From the NCBI GenBank assembly GCA_041568335.1, contig JBFFZZ010000155.1, positions 1 to 7,325 on the forward strand: a stretch of DNA of 7,325 nucleotides, written 5' to 3'. A program made the translations under genes and the position numbers. Position 1 is the first letter of the stretch. Every line of letters starts with the position of its first letter. Below the pieces are notes generated by a model that saw nothing but the letters and a program-made list of their open reading frames with translations, did no database searches and was not told the origin of the DNA. Source of the DNA: WVWW01 sp041568335. Lineage in GTDB: Bacteria; Acidobacteriota; Polarisedimenticolia; Polarisedimenticolales; Polarisedimenticolaceae. Shown here piece after piece: positions 4,621-7,325 of the stretch.

Positions 4621-7203
4621 ATGATCGGCTCGACCATCGCGCACTACCGCATCACCGCCAAGCTCGGCGAGGGCGGCATGGGCGTGGTCTACCGCGCGGC
4701 CGACGACAGGCTGAACCGCGACGTCGCGATCAAGTTGCTGCCGGCCAGCGTCGAGGAAGATCCGTCCCGCCTGGCGCGCTTCCGGCGCGAAGCGCAGGTG
4801 CTCGCGTCGCTGACGCACGGCAACATCGCCCAGGTCTACGGACTCGAGGAATACGAAGGACACCACGCCATCGTGCTCGAGCTGGTCGAGGGAGAAGATC
4901 TTTCTGAGCGGATCGGTCGCGGTGCGTTGTCGCCGGAAGACGCGCGCGAGATCGCGTTGCAGATCGCCGAAGCACTGGAGGCCGCACACGACAAGGGCAT
5001 CGTGCACCGCGACCTCAAGCCGGCGAACGTCAAGCTGGCCCCCGGCGGGACGGTGAAGGTGCTCGACTTCGGGCTGGCCAAGGCACTCGTCGGTGACGCG
5101 GACGAAGGGGATATCTCGACCTCGCCGACGATGACCGCGGCGGCGACGCAGGCAGGGATCATCCTCGGCACCGCCGCGTACATGGCGCCCGAACAGGCCA
5201 AGGGTAAACCGGTCGACCGGCGCGCCGACGTGTGGGCCTTCGGCTGCGTGCTGTACGAGATGTTGACCGGCCGGGCCCCGTTCGCGGGGGAGGGCGTGTC
5301 GGAAGTGCTCGCGCACGTGATCACGCAGGAACCTGACTTCGACGCGTTGCCCGGCGACTTGCCGGCGCAGATGCGTGACACGATCGAGCGTTGCCTGCGA
5401 AAAGATCCGCGGATGCGTTTGCCGGACATCGCGGCGGCGCGGATTGCGCTCGTCGAGTCGACCACCGCCGTGGAGCCCGCAGCTTCGACAGCCGGACCCA
5501 AGACCGGACGGGGGCTGCTCGCGGCTCTGGTCGTGCTCGGCCTCGTCGCCGGGCTGGCCCTGGGCTGGGCCCTTCGAGGCGGGGGCACGGCTGTGCCCTC
5601 AACGGCCACGCACTTCGAACTGGTCCTCGACCCACCGCACGTCCCGGGTCAGATCGCCCTTTCTTCCGACGGCAACCTGCTGCTCTACAGCGGCCTGGTC
5701 GATGGAACACGCCGACTGTTCGCGCGGCGCCTCGACGGTCACACGAGCGAAGCGCTTCCCGGTACCGAAGGAGGCTCCGACCCCTTCCTGTCCCCGGACG
5801 GCCGCCACGTCGGCTTTTTCGCCGGCGGCCGCTTGAAGCGCGTGAGCCTGGCCGGCGGGGTCGCGGAGCCGCTCGCCCCCGCCCCGGGCACCGTGACCGG
5901 CAGCGTCTGGACCCCCGACGACACCATCGTGTTCACGACACACATCCTCAAGCTCCCGCATCGAGTCGATGCGCGCGGCGGCGAGTCGAGCCCGTTGAAG
6001 ATGAACGGTCTCGAACCGGGCGCCGCCTTCCACCACCCGCATCTGCTCCCCGACAACCGGAAGCTGCTGCTGACCCGCGAGGGAACAACGCAGGCCGATT
6101 CGGAGATCGTCCTGCTGGACACCGCAAGCGGCGACTGGACCGCTCTCCTGCGCGGAGCCGAGGCGCGTTTCGTCCGACCCGACCGGTTGGTGTTCGTGCA
6201 ACAGGGCAGCGTGATGGAAACGGGTTTCGATCCGGGCACCGGAAAAACCAAGGGCGATCCACGACCGGCAGAGCTGTACGACCCGGGTATTTTCGAAATC
6301 CAGGGCGAACTCCGATTCCACGCCTCCTTCGCCGCCAACGGCACGGTGGTCTATCCGTCCGGAACCGCCACACAGATCCAAGACATCCTACGCGTTTCCG
6401 CCGACGGTGAAGCGGAACCGACCGGCTTGACGGGTGCTTGCCCGATGGCCGATTCGAAGGGGCGACGCGTGCTGGCCGTCTCGGAGGATAGCAAGATCCA
6501 CGTCCTCGACCTGGTCGATCGAACGGACACGTCGTTGACGTTTCAACCCACGGCACACCTACCGTTGTGGTCGCCCGATGACACGCGGGTGTTGTACGGC
6601 GACCGTCGAAGCTCGGAGTTCGAAACGTGGACCGTGGCGCCGGATGGAACCGGCGTGGCCGAACGCTACTTCGAGAATCCGTCGCCGACGTCACTCACGA
6701 CCTCGGTCGCCGCGGACGGCACGCTGATGGGCTACGGCATCGACCCGGTGACCAGCCGCGACATCTGGATTCGACGACCCGATGGCGTGACGACGATGCT
6801 TTTGGAGACGCCGGCCAACGAGCGGGCGGCCGCGATCGCTCCTACGGGGCGGTTGTTTGCCTATGTCTCGGATGAAGAAGGTTCGGATGAGATCTACCTG
6901 CGGGATCTCGACGCGCCGGAGCGACGTTGGCGCGTGTCGACCGCGGGCGGGGGCTCACCGTTGTGGAGTCGCGACGGGCGGGAACTCTACTTCGCGCGAG
7001 GGAATTCGATTCTCGGTGTGGAGGTTCGGACCGCGGGTGGGGTCCGGGTCGGTGGCGAGCGGGTTGTTTTTTCTCACGATCGGTTGGTTCAGGATGATTG
7101 GGGGAATCGGACCTTCAGTGCTTTGCCTGGGGGTGGTTTGTTGGTTCCGGTTCAGCGGGAGTCTGAGGTTGTCTTACGGGTTGTGCTTGGGTTTGGGGGT
7201 TGA
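4621..7203 (+). CDS. receptor-type Ser/Thr protein kinase with PD40/TolB-like beta-propeller
   Basis: This 860-residue Hanks-type kinase phosphorylates proteins on Ser/Thr in the cytoplasm and probably senses a signal outside through its C-terminal domain. Kinase domain, about 9-275: glycine loop LGEGGMGVVY (15-24), VAIK with Lys38, Glu57, HRDLKPAN (129-136, catalytic Asp131), DFG (149-151), a Thr/Ser-rich activation loop (166-184) and APE (189-191). All catalytic residues are present. A linker leads to one transmembrane helix at about 298-318 (GLLAALVVLGLVAGLALGWAL). The remaining ~540 residues are repeated beta-propeller blades with SPDG/WSPDD/WSRDG motifs, as in TolB/WD40-like PD40 proteins. 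I chose ATG 4621; extending to 4558 adds 21 Arg/Gly-rich residues unlike kinase N termini. No strong ribosome binding site is visible. The last ~120 bases are unusually G+T-rich. It lies 76 nt after the SGNH gene; co-transcription is possible but not shown. Confidence 0.95.
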   Translation: MIGSTIAHYRITAKLGEGGMGVVYRAADDRLNRDVAIKLLPASVEEDPSRLARFRREAQVLASLTHGNIAQVYGLEEYEGHHAIVLELVEGEDLSERIGRGALSPEDAREIALQIAEALEAAHDKGIVHRDLKPANVKLAPGGTVKVLDFGLAKALVGDADEGDISTSPTMTAAATQAGIILGTAAYMAPEQAKGKPVDRRADVWAFGCVLYEMLTGRAPFAGEGVSEVLAHVITQEPDFDALPGDLPAQMRDTIERCLRKDPRMRLPDIAAARIALVESTTAVEPAASTAGPKTGRGLLAALVVLGLVAGLALGWALRGGGTAVPSTATHFELVLDPPHVPGQIALSSDGNLLLYSGLVDGTRRLFARRLDGHTSEALPGTEGGSDPFLSPDGRHVGFFAGGRLKRVSLAGGVAEPLAPAPGTVTGSVWTPDDTIVFTTHILKLPHRVDARGGESSPLKMNGLEPGAAFHHPHLLPDNRKLLLTREGTTQADSEIVLLDTASGDWTALLRGAEARFVRPDRLVFVQQGSVMETGFDPGTGKTKGDPRPAELYDPGIFEIQGELRFHASFAANGTVVYPSGTATQIQDILRVSADGEAEPTGLTGACPMADSKGRRVLAVSEDSKIHVLDLVDRTDTSLTFQPTAHLPLWSPDDTRVLYGDRRSSEFETWTVAPDGTGVAERYFENPSPTSLTTSVAADGTLMGYGIDPVTSRDIWIRRPDGVTTMLLETPANERAAAIAPTGRLFAYVSDEEGSDEIYLRDLDAPERRWRVSTAGGGSPLWSRDGRELYFARGNSILGVEVRTAGGVRVGGERVVFSHDRLVQDDWGNRTFSALPGGGLLVPVQRESEVVLRVVLGFGG

Positions 7204-7229
7204 GGGTGCGTTTTCTCCGTTTTCGAAAG

Positions 7230-7257
7230 GTGTCCCCGAAACCCCGGTTCGGTACAC
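7230..7257. repeat. imperfect hairpin, REP-like, after the kinase gene
   Basis: GTGT (7230-7233) pairs with ACAC (7254-7257), and CCGAA (7236-7240) pairs with TTCGG (7248-7252), around a 7-nt loop with a 2/1 internal bulge. GTCCCCG occurs at 7232-7238 and again at 7258-7264. The flanking AAAGGTGTCCCC and GGTACACGTCCCC strings resemble, from memory, the palindromic repeats mobilised by REP-associated tyrosine transposases. No T-run follows in either direction, so if it terminates transcription it does so without a classical U-tract. It may serve the kinase gene and a convergent neighbour. Confidence 0.4.
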
Positions 7258-7278
7258 GTCCCCGGCTACTGCCAACGA

Positions 7279-7325
7279 TTAAAGCCCTTCGCCGAGGTAC
7301 AGGGTCGAGAGATAACGTCGGTAGC
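7279..7325 (-). CDS. possible C-terminal end of a minus-strand gene, cut by window edge
   Basis: Reading the minus strand from 7323, 14 codons (YRRYLSTLYLGEGL) run to a TAA at 7281-7279. The aromatic/Leu-rich composition and the position just beyond a hairpin are consistent with the tail of a convergent gene. Fourteen codons are too few to prove coding, and the family cannot be named. Together with the hairpin, this would make 7204-7278 a convergent intergenic region. Confidence 0.3.
   Translation of the reverse strand, partial: YRRYLSTLYLGEGL

Noticed and set aside
5391..6410. Plus-strand frame of 339 codons inside the kinase gene
   Set aside because: Arg/Pro-rich composition; it is a +1/+2 shadow of the beta-propeller coding sequence.
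1..7325. CRISPR arrays, tRNA/rRNA genes, insertion sequences
   Set aside because: No regularly spaced repeats, no tRNA cloverleaf or rRNA-like sequence, and no transposase were recognised on either strand.

Overview
The window is GC-rich (roughly two thirds G+C in the genes) and densely coding. It suggests a free-living, high-GC Gram-negative-type bacterium. The strongest taxonomic hint is a Ser/Thr kinase joined through one transmembrane helix to a PD40/TolB-like beta-propeller. That architecture is especially common in Acidobacteriota and also occurs in Myxococcota and related lineages. This placement is an inference, not a proof.

Layout from left to right. (1) Positions 1-634 hold the 3' part of a plus-strand conserved hypothetical gene. 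(2) A minus-strand pair follows, read from 2381 down to 654. An ARPP-1-family protein comes first and a small stand-alone VWA protein second. A perfect 10-bp GC hairpin sits in the 81-nt gap between them. (3) Positions 2382-2545 form a divergent promoter region, visibly richer in A+T than the genes and full of short inverted and direct repeats. (4) A plus-strand pair follows: an XRE regulator with a LexA/S24-like middle domain that seems to lack the Ser-Lys dyad, plus an unrecognised C-terminal part. Its 3' end overlaps an SGNH/GDSL-type hydrolase by 8 nt. (5) A receptor-type Ser/Thr kinase with a beta-propeller fills 4621-7203; its last ~120 bases become strikingly G+T-rich. (6) The right edge holds a hairpin with REP-like sequence and possibly the last codons of a minus-strand gene.

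The most coherent reading is that the XRE regulator controls both arms of the divergent region: its own XRE-SGNH operon and the ARPP-1-VWA operon. These four genes would then form one switchable module of unknown function. The ARPP-1 family is known mainly from computational work on NAD/ADP-ribose-linked and conflict systems, and VWA proteins are common scaffolds in such systems. The combination is therefore the best candidate here for an undescribed system. No effector such as a nuclease or toxin is visible, so this remains a hypothesis. The kinase is probably a separate unit.
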